From Butyrivibrio sp. VCD2006 (GTDB lineage: Bacteria; Bacillota; Clostridia; Lachnospirales; Lachnospiraceae): 64,000 bases of DNA. Below the pieces are notes generated by a model. It made no database searches and was not told the origin of the DNA. It saw nothing but the letters and a program-made list of their open reading frames with translations. Below, one piece after another: positions 25,261 to 32,966 of this stretch; within the stretch, counting starts at the first letter, position 1, and the number at the start of each line of letters is the position of its first letter. The DNA lies in contig NZ_AUIX01000002.1 in assembly GCF_000423925.1 (NCBI RefSeq), forward strand, positions 224,813 through 288,812, in the 5' to 3' direction. Position numbers and translations under genes: made by a program.

Positions 25261-26064
25261 ATGGAGAATTATAAAGAAAAAATCGGCAACCAATTAAAGG
25301 AAGTAAACCAGTTAATTGTCAAGTCTGATAGGCGTTTAGCCAAACTAAAAGATCTTCCGGATCAGAGGATTATAACATGCAAGAGGGGCAATGGAAGTGA
25401 TCAATATTACTGGATAGATAAAGCTTCTAAAAAACGAAGATATGCCAAGGTAAGTGAGATAGCCACGTTAAAGAAAATAGCTCAGAGAGACTATGATCAG
25501 AAGGTCAATGCTAAATTAAAGCAAATCAAAAAGAATCTCGAGAGCCTCTCAATGCAGGATGATATTTCAGAAATAGAAATGATATTCAAAAACATGGCAG
25601 AAGGCAGGAAAAAGCTTGTAGTCCCAATAATTGAAACAGATGAGCAGTTTGTAAAAAGATGGAAAGAAGTAGAGTATGAACCTATGGGATTCAAGGATGG
25701 CGCAGCAGAGTTCTGTTCGGATAATGGAATTTGGGTAAGATCAAAATCAGAACTGATGATAGCAAATGCGTTGGAAAAAGCAGGAATACCGTTCAGATAT
25801 GAGTATCCGATCAAGCTTAAAAGTATAGGAAATGTCAGACCTGATTTCATGTGCCTCAATGTTAGGACAAGAAAAGAGATATTTTGGGAGCATTTTGGAA
25901 GAATGGATGATGAGGGTTATGTAAACAGGAATGTTCCGAAGATTGCTGATTATGCACATAGTGGATATTTTCAGGGAGAAAATATGATCATGACATTCGA
26001 GACTTCTCAGCATCCGCTCAGTTCCCGTACAATAAAACTTATGATAGAGCACTATCTTTATTAG
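25261..26064 (+). CDS. PD-(D/E)XK nuclease-like protein
   Basis: The 267-residue protein has a helical N-terminal half with a coiled-coil tendency (residues 1-115). A nuclease-like core follows: VRSKSELMIANALEKAGIPF (the helix carrying the early Glu), FRYEYPIKL, VRPDFMCLNVRT (the PD motif) and EIFWEHFGRMDDEGYV (the E-x-K-like strand, with W-E-H-F). The order E, PD, (E/W)EH is that of restriction-endonuclease-like folds found in many Firmicutes and phage proteins. No methyltransferase or specificity subunit is adjacent. No clear ribosome site lies before the ATG (GAATGAAGTATAGGAT). It follows the long leader with hairpin array 3. Confidence 0.7.
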   Translation: MENYKEKIGNQLKEVNQLIVKSDRRLAKLKDLPDQRIITCKRGNGSDQYYWIDKASKKRRYAKVSEIATLKKIAQRDYDQKVNAKLKQIKKNLESLSMQDDISEIEMIFKNMAEGRKKLVVPIIETDEQFVKRWKEVEYEPMGFKDGAAEFCSDNGIWVRSKSELMIANALEKAGIPFRYEYPIKLKSIGNVRPDFMCLNVRTRKEIFWEHFGRMDDEGYVNRNVPKIADYAHSGYFQGENMIMTFETSQHPLSSRTIKLMIEHYLY

Positions 26065-26196
26065 TGATCGTGACATATTAGTAGCGGAATAATGAGCAAA
26101 ACATGATATAATTTAGTTTGTTTTATATTGTGAGGCGAGGATTGGCTATTACGTATAAAAAGCCGATTAATTGCACTCGAATTGTTGGGAGGATAA

Positions 26197-26817
26197 ATGT
26201 TAGATAATAAAGGTTTTAATTTGTGGGCAGATGAATATGACAAGGAAGTAGGTCTGTCAGAGGAGGATAACAGCTATCCATTCGCCGGATATAAAGACGT
26301 ACTTGGTGGGATTTTCTCCGAGATAATGCAAAAGAAAAATGCCACAGTGCTCGACATAGGATTCGGTACGGGAACTCTTACTACCAAGCTCTACGAAAAT
26401 GGATGCACGGTCTATGGACAGGATTTTTCGGAGAGAATGATTGAGCTTGCTTCAAAAAAGATGCCCGGTGCACAGCTCTATCAGGGCGATTTTTCGAAAG
26501 GTCTTGCGGAGCCGCTGACTCACAACACCTATGATTTCATCACGGCGACTTACTCGATACATCATCTAAATAATGAGCAGAAAGTGGTATTCCTGAATGA
26601 GCTTATGGCTCACTTGAATGATGGTGGCAAGATTCTCATAGGTGACGTTGCCTTTGAGACCAGAACGGAGCTTGAAAAGTGCGCTCAGTCCGAGGGTGAT
26701 GACTGGGATGATGAAGAGATTTACTGCGTTGCAGAGGAACTTAGAAAAGAGTTTCCGCAGGTAAGCTTTAAGCAGATTACATATTGCTCCGGAATTATTG
26801 AGATTCCGAAAAAGTGA
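26197..26817 (+). CDS. Class I SAM-dependent methyltransferase
   Basis: The 206-residue protein has VLDIGFGTGTLTTKLYENG (motif I, about residues 50-68), the acidic VYGQDFSERMIELA strand, GDFSKGLAEP, YDFITATYSIHHLNNEQK (motif IV/post-II) and GKILIGDVAFET. This is a Methyltransf_25-type enzyme. Similar proteins are annotated as YrrT-like, but the substrate cannot be named. TTGGGAGGATAA precedes the ATG. The gap of 130 bases from the nuclease-like gene suggests a separate transcript. Confidence 0.88.
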   Translation: MLDNKGFNLWADEYDKEVGLSEEDNSYPFAGYKDVLGGIFSEIMQKKNATVLDIGFGTGTLTTKLYENGCTVYGQDFSERMIELASKKMPGAQLYQGDFSKGLAEPLTHNTYDFITATYSIHHLNNEQKVVFLNELMAHLNDGGKILIGDVAFETRTELEKCAQSEGDDWDDEEIYCVAEELRKEFPQVSFKQITYCSGIIEIPKK

Positions 26818-26876
26818 TGCGCCTAATAGAGATTGCATGAGGAGATCATTAGGGTCTACCTTTGAGGAGGATTAGT

Positions 26877-27530
26877 ATGAAAAATTTTGATGCTGTAGTT
26901 TTTGACATGGACGGAGTTATTTTCGACTCCGAGAGAGCAACGATGGATTGCTGGCTGGAGCTGGCTAAAAAGTATAACATTGAGAATCTTGAAGAGCCGT
27001 TTCTTGCCTGCACCGGCACAACCAATCAGAGAACAAGAGAGATAATGATGGAGGCCTATGGCGAGGATTTCCCTTATGATACTTTCGCAAAGGAAGCTTC
27101 AGTAATGTTCCATGAAAAATATGATGGCGGCAAGCTCCCTATGAAGAGCGGTGTTCATGCACTTCTTGACTATCTGCAGTATCAGGGAAAAAAGATTGCC
27201 CTGGCGTCATCAACTAAGAAGCAGACTGTAGTTAACGAGCTTAGAGATGCAGGAATCCTCGACTATTTTGATGAGATTGTAACAGGTGACATGGTTACGC
27301 ACAGTAAGCCGCATCCTGAGATTTTCCTTCTTGCCTGCGAGAAGATTGGAGTGAAGCCAGAAAATGCCTACGCTATAGAGGACTCTTATAACGGAATAAG
27401 ATCAGCAAATGCCGGCGGACTTCGTCCAATAATGGTGCCTGACCTTCGTCCCGCAGACGATGAGATGAAAGAACTTGCTGAGGTCGTTCTGAAGAGTTTG
27501 GATGAAGTAGTGAAGTACTTTGATGAGTGA
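26877..27530 (+). CDS. HAD-superfamily hydrolase, beta-phosphoglucomutase-like
   Basis: The 217-residue protein has FDAVVFDMDGVIFDSE (motif I, residues 3-18), a helical cap, ALASSTKKQTVVNEL (motif II, S/T), the lysine of THSKPHPEIFLLAC (motif III) and AIEDSYNGIRSANAGG (motif IV). This is the pattern of the beta-PGM/phosphatase-like subfamily with a C1 cap. The substrate is a phosphorylated small molecule that cannot be specified. The start is at the ATG after GAGGAGG; an upstream TTG would include the ribosome site. Confidence 0.88.
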   Translation: MKNFDAVVFDMDGVIFDSERATMDCWLELAKKYNIENLEEPFLACTGTTNQRTREIMMEAYGEDFPYDTFAKEASVMFHEKYDGGKLPMKSGVHALLDYLQYQGKKIALASSTKKQTVVNELRDAGILDYFDEIVTGDMVTHSKPHPEIFLLACEKIGVKPENAYAIEDSYNGIRSANAGGLRPIMVPDLRPADDEMKELAEVVLKSLDEVVKYFDE

Positions 27531-27645
27531 AGTTTTGGATGAAGTGAGATGTATCTAAGATGCGGAAATTGGATGAAGTGAGATGTACCTAAGATGTGGC
27601 AATTAGGATAAAAACAAGATGTAACTGAGCTGTGAAAATTATAAA
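27510..27645 (+). repeat. Degenerate tandem copies of the HAD gene 3' end
   Basis: The coding sequence ends with TTGGATGAAGTAGTGAAGTA and stops. About 35- to 47-base units beginning TTGGATGAAGTGAGATGTA then follow twice (about 27535 and 27573), with a fourth weaker unit (TAGGATAAAAACAAGATGTA). The block is non-coding and lies before the next acetyltransferase. Confidence 0.65.
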
Positions 27646-27725
27646 AAAGAAGCAGGCTCATTATGCCAAGTGTATAGTGTTTTCTTGTGGGAAATGAGAA
27701 ATTATATAGATATGGGGGATATTGT

Positions 27726-28262
27726 ATGGATTTTAGTTTAAGAAAAATCACAGATGCTGATGAGAAGAAAGCTATCGTGCGCCATGTACTTGAGGCGCTT
27801 CCTGATTGGTTCGGGGTTCCTGAATCAAGAGAGAACTACATTGCTGAGAGCGTTGAAGAGATAATGGTTGCAGCTGAGGTTGATATTACCGAGTCAGGCT
27901 CAGACAATACATCTGCTACAAATGATAATGCTCCGTATATAACAACTACCGGCAAAAAGGCAGCAGGCTTTCTATGCCTTAAGGAGACCGGCAAGGCCAC
28001 AGTTGAAATCGCTGTCATGGGCGTTCTTATGGAATATCATCGCAGCGGAATGGGACGCGCGTTGTTTGAGGAGGTCCGCAGGATTGCGATTGAAAGCGGT
28101 TACGAATTCATGCAGGTGAAAACTGTTGAGATGGGTCATTACGATGACTATGATGCAACGAACAGATTTTATCAAAGTCTTGGCTTCAAGGAGCTTGAGG
28201 TCTTCCCGCTCCTTTGGGATGAGCTTAATCCTTGCCAGATTTATATTATGTCATTGAAATGA
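27726..28262 (+). CDS. GNAT family N-acetyltransferase
   Basis: The 178-residue protein starts MDFSLRKITDADEKKAIVRH and has an EIAVMGVLMEYHRSGMGRAL acetyl-CoA region (H-R-S-G-M-G-R-A, about residue 100), then a VKTVEMGHYDDYDATNRFYQ strand and a SLGFKELEVFP end. These are features of the GNAT fold; the Y-x-x-T-x-x-F-Y-x-x-x-G-F pattern is close to aminoglycoside- or small-amine-type members, but the substrate is unknown. The start after GGGGGATATTGT fits better than an ATG at 27687. The stop overlaps a possible ATG of the next gene. Confidence 0.85.
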   Translation: MDFSLRKITDADEKKAIVRHVLEALPDWFGVPESRENYIAESVEEIMVAAEVDITESGSDNTSATNDNAPYITTTGKKAAGFLCLKETGKATVEIAVMGVLMEYHRSGMGRALFEEVRRIAIESGYEFMQVKTVEMGHYDDYDATNRFYQSLGFKELEVFPLLWDELNPCQIYIMSLK

Positions 28263-28273
28263 TGGGGACTGAA

Positions 28274-28714
28274 ATGGAATTTAGAAAATTGGCAGGGCAG
28301 GATCTACAGTCACTTCTTGAATTATACAAACAGCTTCAACCGGATGATGACTTTTCGTCTGTAGAAAACAGTCAAATCATCTGGCAGGAAATTGAGAATA
28401 ATTCGGATATTCAGTATTTTGGAGCGATTGATAATGGTAAGGTGGTATCTACTTGCTTTGCAGTATACATACCGAACCTTACAAGAAACAATCATGGTAT
28501 CTGTTTTATTGAAAATGTAGTAACAGATAAGGATTACAGGAATCAGGGATTGGCCTCAAAAGTTATTGATATGGCAATATCTTTCGCGAGAGAAAAAGGC
28601 TGCTATAAAGCTATTCTTCAAAGCGGTAAATCGCGAACGGAGGCCCATCGGTTTTACGAAAACAAAGGATTTGACGGGGATTCAAAAAAGGCATTTGATA
28701 TGCGTCTGATTTGA
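28274..28714 (+). CDS. GNAT family N-acetyltransferase
   Basis: The 146-residue protein begins MEFRKLAGQDLQSLLELYKQ. It contains GICFIENVVTDKDYRNQGLA with the Q/R-x-x-G-x-A-type acetyl-CoA loop (YRNQGLASKVIDMAI) and ends AHRFYENKGFDGDSKKAF. It is a standard single-domain GNAT; the acceptor is unknown. The start is placed after GATGGGG, 12 bases beyond the preceding gene; ATGs at 28259 and 28262 that overlap the previous stop are also possible. A TetR gene follows 7 bases later. Confidence 0.85.
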   Translation: MEFRKLAGQDLQSLLELYKQLQPDDDFSSVENSQIIWQEIENNSDIQYFGAIDNGKVVSTCFAVYIPNLTRNNHGICFIENVVTDKDYRNQGLASKVIDMAISFAREKGCYKAILQSGKSRTEAHRFYENKGFDGDSKKAFDMRLI

Positions 28715-28721
28715 TAAAGCT

Positions 28722-29342
28722 ATGAGAATTGTAAAAACTGCCGAGGAAAGAAAAAACGAAATACTGGATGTCGCTGAGGAGCTTTTTGCTGAAAAGGGGT
28801 ATGATAACGCGAGCACAAACGATATCATAGCCAGGATCGGCATCGCTCGAGGGACGCTGTACCATCACTTTGGTTCAAAGGAAGAAATCCTGGATGCGAT
28901 AGTTGACAGGATGACCAGAGAGGGGATAAACAGCGCCAAAGGCATTGTAAAAGACAGTAGTCGTCCCATCCTTGAGAGGCTCACAGGTGTGCTTGGTTGC
29001 CTGCAAGCAAAAAGTAGCGGTAAAGAAGCAGTAATGGAGCAGATGCATAAGCCTCAGAATGCTCTTTTACATCAAAAGATGCAGGAACGCCTGATAAATG
29101 GTGTTGTCCCACTTATCACCCAACTGATTATTGAAGGAAACGAGAGTGGCATCTTTGACACAAAGTATCCAAACGAAGCTGCTGAGATGATCATGGTATA
29201 TGGGAATATCGCCTTCGATGATAATGAAAATCTCACACCGAGGCAGAAGAAACAAAAGGGCAAAGCATTCATTTATAATATGGAAAAAATGCTTGGAGCA
29301 AAGTCAGGAAGTCTTGAAAAAACACTGCTGCAATTTTTCTAG
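28722..29342 (+). CDS. TetR/AcrR family transcriptional regulator
   Basis: The 206-residue protein has an N-terminal TetR HTH: RKNEILDVAEELFAEKGYDN, followed by ASTNDIIARIGIARGTLYHH and FGSKEEILDAI. The C-terminal ligand domain is helical and unspecific. A perfect palindrome (ACCGACA-ATC-TGTCGGT) lies at 29479-29495, between the regulator and the CPBP protease gene, and is a likely operator. The regulator would then control the CPBP gene and possibly itself. It sits 7 bases after an acetyltransferase gene. Confidence 0.9.
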   Translation: MRIVKTAEERKNEILDVAEELFAEKGYDNASTNDIIARIGIARGTLYHHFGSKEEILDAIVDRMTREGINSAKGIVKDSSRPILERLTGVLGCLQAKSSGKEAVMEQMHKPQNALLHQKMQERLINGVVPLITQLIIEGNESGIFDTKYPNEAAEMIMVYGNIAFDDNENLTPRQKKQKGKAFIYNMEKMLGAKSGSLEKTLLQFF

Positions 29343-29430
29343 GTAAAGACAACATCCGTGCATAATCACACCTTATAAGTGTAACGAGAGGAGCACAAAA
29401 ACCAAATATGTATTATAGAGTCAGGTAACA

Positions 29431-29461
29431 AGTGGGACTTACAGGCAAAAAGGTAGGTCCC
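29431..29461 (+). terminator. Possible terminator hairpin
   Basis: TGGGACTTAC and GTAGGTCCCA pair around a 10-base loop. The following AATTATTTG is only weakly T-rich. It is 90 bases past the TetR gene, so it could end that transcript. Confidence 0.45.
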
Positions 29462-29478
29462 AATTATTTGATAATTCA

Positions 29479-29495
29479 ACCGACAATCTGTCGGT
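29479..29495. promoter_or_regulatory. Palindromic operator, probably for the TetR regulator
   Basis: ACCGACA and TGTCGGT are perfect inverted 7-mers around ATC, 13 bases before the CPBP start and adjoining the ribosome site. TetR operators have this size and symmetry. Binding here would block transcription or translation entry of the CPBP gene. Confidence 0.75.
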
Positions 29496-29508
29496 AAGGA
29501 GGGATCGA

Positions 29509-30297
29509 ATGGAAAAGCAAGTAAAAAGGTATGTAGCCCTGAGCTATATTGTGTTCTGGTTTATGGTGCTGGGACTTTGCGGAACGGCGAGTATGGTGTT
29601 TCACTGTCCGCCGGTTGTAATGAGGATTTTGTCGAATGTCTGCGCATGGGCACCGACATTTGTGCTGCTTGCAGGATTCAAATATTTTTGCAAAGGTCAG
29701 ACAATCGTAGGCTTTTACAAAAAAGCCTTTGGCGGAAGAGTCAGCTTTGTGACTCTCGCAGCTGCAGCAATTATAACTCTCTGCGCGACACTTATAACGG
29801 TGCTTATACTGTCCTTGCTTCAGGGAAAACCATATGCCGAATACTGGAGCCTTGGAGCTTATCCATTCTGGGCATCATTTCTTTTCTCAATAACAACAGG
29901 ACCTACAGGAGAGGAATCCGGCTGGAGAGGGTACCTTCGTCCGCACCTTAATGAAAAGTACACCTTTTTTAAAGCATCTGTGATCCAGGGAGTTATATGG
30001 GCATTCTGGCATACAGTACTCTGGTTTGTGGATTCTGATTACATGGGAATCCAGATGATACCCTATGTCTTGTCCAATGTCATTGTAATGACGGGACTTT
30101 GCTTTATCATGAACTATTTTATGGAAAAGAATGACAACCTGATTTATGGCATAGTGATCCATTTCTGTTTTAATTTCCTGTATTGCTTTTTGCAGGTTGA
30201 CATATGGTTCTACGTCGTTTTGTCAGCTATTTACATTTTGATAATTGCATTGATTACTTTAATAAAGAAAACTGAGAGAGGTCATGATGAACATTGA
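29509..30297 (+). CDS. CPBP family intramembrane metalloprotease
   Basis: The 262-residue protein has about seven transmembrane segments and the CPBP motifs: TTGPTGEESGWRGYLRP (EESGWR, the EExxxR motif), then IQGVIWAFWHTVLW (FWHxxLW histidine) and a late GIVIHFCFNFLYC (third-motif histidine). Members are membrane proteases or immunity proteins. The substrate is unknown. AAGGAGGGATCG precedes the ATG, next to the TetR-type palindrome. Its end overlaps a frameshifted small frame at 30284. An unrelated CPBP gene is at 756. Confidence 0.88.
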   Translation: MEKQVKRYVALSYIVFWFMVLGLCGTASMVFHCPPVVMRILSNVCAWAPTFVLLAGFKYFCKGQTIVGFYKKAFGGRVSFVTLAAAAIITLCATLITVLILSLLQGKPYAEYWSLGAYPFWASFLFSITTGPTGEESGWRGYLRPHLNEKYTFFKASVIQGVIWAFWHTVLWFVDSDYMGIQMIPYVLSNVIVMTGLCFIMNYFMEKNDNLIYGIVIHFCFNFLYCFLQVDIWFYVVLSAIYILIIALITLIKKTERGHDEH

Positions 30298-30470
30298 AGA
30301 AAAAATTGAAATATTCAAAAAGGAGCTTATCAGCCTTCTTTCGGAAACTGAGGAAATTTGCGGCATTGGTCAGACCGGTGATATATGAAGATGCGATCGA
30401 AGCTTCTATATTGGAATTACGTGCTTTGGCGGAGGAACTTAAGTCCTGCTGGAAAAGTAAACCTGTGTAA
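30284..30470 (+). pseudogene. Small helical protein gene broken by a frameshift
   Basis: An ATG inside the CPBP 3' end, after GAGAGAGGTC, opens 34 codons (MNIEEKIEIFKKELISLLSE and so on) that stop in GATATATGA. Coding continues in another register with EDAIEASILELRALAEELK until TAA at 30470. The break is in an AT dinucleotide run (a loss of two or gain of one base). Joined, it would give an amphipathic helical protein of about 60 residues. It overlaps the protease gene by 14 bases. No family is recognised. Confidence 0.5.
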
Positions 30471-30630
30471 AACTAAGTGACTTTAGTGTAAATGCGCATA
30501 GTCTTTATTTTGTATGATATCTTGAATGTCAAAATAGGAATCCGTATTGGCTGCGGGTTTCGCAAGAAAATGATTGAGAATGCAATTATTTTTAGAAGGA
30601 AAAACTTTATAATTTTATGGTAGGAGGCTT

Positions 30631-30966
30631 ATGATGAAAGAACTGATAGCGTATTGTGGACTGGACTGCGGGGCCTGTGAAGCCCGCAAAGCAACTCTTG
30701 AAAGTGATGACGAGCTGCGAAGCAAGGTTGCAAAGGAGTGGACTGAACTCAACCAGGTTGAAATCACTCCTGAGATGATCAACTGCACGGGCTGCCGCGT
30801 TGCAGGAGCTAAGACACCGTTTTGCGATAAGCTCTGTCCTATAAGACAGTGTGCAATGGGAAAAGGCTATGAAACCTGCGGTGATTGCAGTGAGATGGAA
30901 GGCTGTGAGAAGCTTTCAATGATTACAGGCAATAATGCAGAGGCTAAGAATAATTTGAAGAAATAA
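30631..30966 (+). CDS. DUF3795 domain protein, cysteine-rich
   Basis: The 111-residue protein starts LIAYCGLDCGACEARKAT, the hallmark of DUF3795, and has further pairs at CTGCRVAG, FCDKLCPIRQCAMGKGYETC and CGDCSEMEGC. The cysteines probably bind zinc or an iron-sulfur cluster. The function of the family is not established. TAGGAGGCTT precedes the ATG pair at 30631/30634. It is probably a single-gene unit. Confidence 0.88.
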   Translation: MMKELIAYCGLDCGACEARKATLESDDELRSKVAKEWTELNQVEITPEMINCTGCRVAGAKTPFCDKLCPIRQCAMGKGYETCGDCSEMEGCEKLSMITGNNAEAKNNLKK

Positions 30967-30985
30967 AAAATTTATAATTTTTCCC

Positions 30986-31008
30986 AACACTTTCATGATC
31001 TCAAACGT
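30986..31008 (+). promoter_or_regulatory. Possible ECF-type promoter upstream of the sigma factor
   Basis: AAC (30986) and CGT (31006) are spaced by 17 bases, the simple form of many ECF sigma promoters. If used, the sigma factor at 31116 would control itself. The motif is short and could occur by chance. Confidence 0.3.
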
Positions 31009-31115
31009 TATATATTCAGAAGCGCGTATTTAACGGTATACAGAATGAACTGATAACCACGCTGCGCTTTTAAGAAGTGTGGAGGAGAGGGCTGCTGAGC
31101 TGGGCCGGAACTTAA

Positions 31116-31580
31116 ATGTACAGGGAAATTTCAGATTTATATGAAAAACTGAATGATGAACTGATCCGTTGGTGCAGCTACATGACAGGAGACCGATATG
31201 CGGCTGAGGAGCTTGTCCAGGAAGGGTTTGTCAGGGCGATGAAAAATGAGGATACGCTCAAAACCATGGATGATGCCAGGAAGAGAGCGTGGATGTATCA
31301 GACAATCAAGCATCTTTTCATCGATAAAACAAGAAAAGAGAAGCATGAAAATCTGACGGATGAAGCACCTGATTCCGGAAAGCTTGTACAGGAATATACA
31401 GAGGCCGAGTGGATTCAGCTTATTAATTCACTTCCAAAGGATGAGGGAAAAGTGCTTGTCCTAAGATACTTGGAAGACATGACCTCGGGGCAAATAAGTC
31501 AGATTTTAGGAATGCCACCGGGGACAGTCAGGAGCAAGCTTCACGACGCACGAAAACACCTGCGGGAACTTCTCGAATAA
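31116..31580 (+). CDS. ECF-type RNA polymerase sigma factor
   Basis: The 154-residue protein has sigma-70 region 2 (LIRWCSYMTGDRYAAEELVQ followed by EGFVRAM, about residues 15-45) and region 4 (LPKDEGKVLVLRYLEDMTSG and QISQILGMPPGTVRSKLHDA, about 105-148). Regions 1 and 3 are missing, as in ECF factors. A large repetitive protein follows at 31685 after repeat DNA; it has no recognisable anti-sigma domain, but the pairing may be functional. No clear ribosome site lies directly before the ATG (GGCCGGAACTTAA). Confidence 0.9.
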   Translation: MYREISDLYEKLNDELIRWCSYMTGDRYAAEELVQEGFVRAMKNEDTLKTMDDARKRAWMYQTIKHLFIDKTRKEKHENLTDEAPDSGKLVQEYTEAEWIQLINSLPKDEGKVLVLRYLEDMTSGQISQILGMPPGTVRSKLHDARKHLRELLE

Positions 31581-31662
31581 GTATACGAAACACCTCGGGA
31601 ACTTCTTGAATAGGTATGCGAAAACACATTCTTGAACTTCTCGAATAAACACGCGAAACGTC
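31551..31662 (+). repeat. Degenerate tandem copies of the sigma gene 3' end
   Basis: The last codons, from ACGAAAACACCTGCGGGAAC to the stop, are followed by two further copies (about 31583 and 31618) and a partial fourth at 31652. Each is about 35 bases with substitutions, ending near GAATA(A/G). This fills most of the gap to the next gene. Confidence 0.7.
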
Positions 31663-31684
31663 TGAAAAATGAAAGGGGAAAATT

Positions 31685-32917
31685 ATGAGATTAAAGATCA
31701 ACTGTGATACATGTGATGCCAGAAAAATAAATGAAGACAACTACAAGGGATACGAGGAAATCATCGTTAATGCTGACGAGATGATCGTGGATGAGCGAAG
31801 CAAGAACATACTACACAGACTGCCCTTCAGCATTAAGGCCGATGAGGTCAGAACTGTGGAGCTTGGTGATACAGTTAAAAATGTACAGAGCATTAACGGA
31901 GTTTATGAAATCGGTCCTGAAACGATGGTTCAGGAAGGAACAGTTCTTAGCATTAATGGTTTTCTCAAGATAGCTCCGAATTCGGATGAGGTACTGAAGA
32001 GATTCGAGAAAATCAACATCAACGGCGTTATACTTTGTCCCAAGAGCCTTGCGGGAAGGCTTCCCATGGATAAGATTTCAATGAACGGTATGACCAAGGC
32101 TTATCCGGACGATTATGTGCTTCTCGACAACAGATACAATCTGGACAGATATTTTCCCTTTAGGGCAGTTGAGAACAAGGGCTATTTTGCTGCATCCTGC
32201 ATCTATGATGTGGACTTGGAGACAGATTTTGGAAAGCTCATGGAGAAGAATGTAAAGCTTTATACAGATAAGTTTTATGTGAGAAAAGAGCACCTTGAAA
32301 AGGCACTTCCTATAGTGAACATCGAGGCGAAAATTGTGGAGATACCGGATGAGTGTGCACTTATTGTAAAGGATCTTTGCGAGCTTAATGAGTCACTGAT
32401 TACAAACTACGGTGATAAGCTTTATGTGACCGGTGTCACTGTGATCAAGAAGGAGAACCTTTCTGCACTGGAGAAAGTAAAGACACTTGTTGTTGATGGT
32501 ATGGTCAGAATCGACAGAGAATGTGTTGATAAGTTTAACGAGATAAATGCCGCATGCGACCAGCTTGTAGTTATGGAAGGTCACACTATCACAGACCAGA
32601 CATTCGCAACAATCGACAGGGAAACTCTTGAGAACCACCCGGAGGGTGTGAGTGTAAGAGATGTCGCTATGCTTAATATAAGTGCTGATGTTCCGCCTGC
32701 ACTTATCCGCGAAAGGCTTAAGATAACTGACTGTGCAAAGATCAGTTGCTCGGAACAGCAGAAGGCAGCATTATCAGAGGTTTCCACAGATGTTGCTTTG
32801 ATCGGAAGCTCAACTCTTAAGAATGTATTTGGTTCACTTTTTGGAAAAATTGGAGATAGTGATAACGGCTCATATGGTGATACAAAGTTTGTAAATGCCG
32901 ACTATTATGAACTATAA
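31685..32917 (+). CDS. Repetitive protein of unknown function, partner of the ECF sigma factor
   Basis: The 410-residue protein has no signal peptide or TM segment. It begins MRLKINCDTCDARKINEDNY and then consists of short imperfect repeats with hydrophobic periodicity (IVNADEMIVD, VQSINGVYEIGPE, LSINGFLKIAPN, ININGVILCPKS, KISMNGMTKAYP, LVVDGMVRIDRE). The spacing, about 20-25 residues with conserved I-N-G, suggests a solenoid or right-handed beta-helix like a bactofilin or leucine-rich protein. It is probably co-transcribed with the sigma factor. A role in regulating or reporting its activity is speculative. GAAAGGGGAAAATT precedes the ATG. Confidence 0.75.
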   Translation: MRLKINCDTCDARKINEDNYKGYEEIIVNADEMIVDERSKNILHRLPFSIKADEVRTVELGDTVKNVQSINGVYEIGPETMVQEGTVLSINGFLKIAPNSDEVLKRFEKININGVILCPKSLAGRLPMDKISMNGMTKAYPDDYVLLDNRYNLDRYFPFRAVENKGYFAASCIYDVDLETDFGKLMEKNVKLYTDKFYVRKEHLEKALPIVNIEAKIVEIPDECALIVKDLCELNESLITNYGDKLYVTGVTVIKKENLSALEKVKTLVVDGMVRIDRECVDKFNEINAACDQLVVMEGHTITDQTFATIDRETLENHPEGVSVRDVAMLNISADVPPALIRERLKITDCAKISCSEQQKAALSEVSTDVALIGSSTLKNVFGSLFGKIGDSDNGSYGDTKFVNADYYEL

Positions 32918-32931
32918 GATAGAAAAAACTG

Positions 32932-32960
32932 TTGACGATATTTAGTTAGGATGATAAAAA
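32932..32960 (+). promoter_or_regulatory. Predicted promoter of the 33-kb structured RNA
   Basis: TTGACG (32932-32937) and TAAAAA (32955-32960) are spaced by 17 bases, with transcription from about 32967. Confidence 0.5.
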
Positions 32961-32966
32961 GGAATA

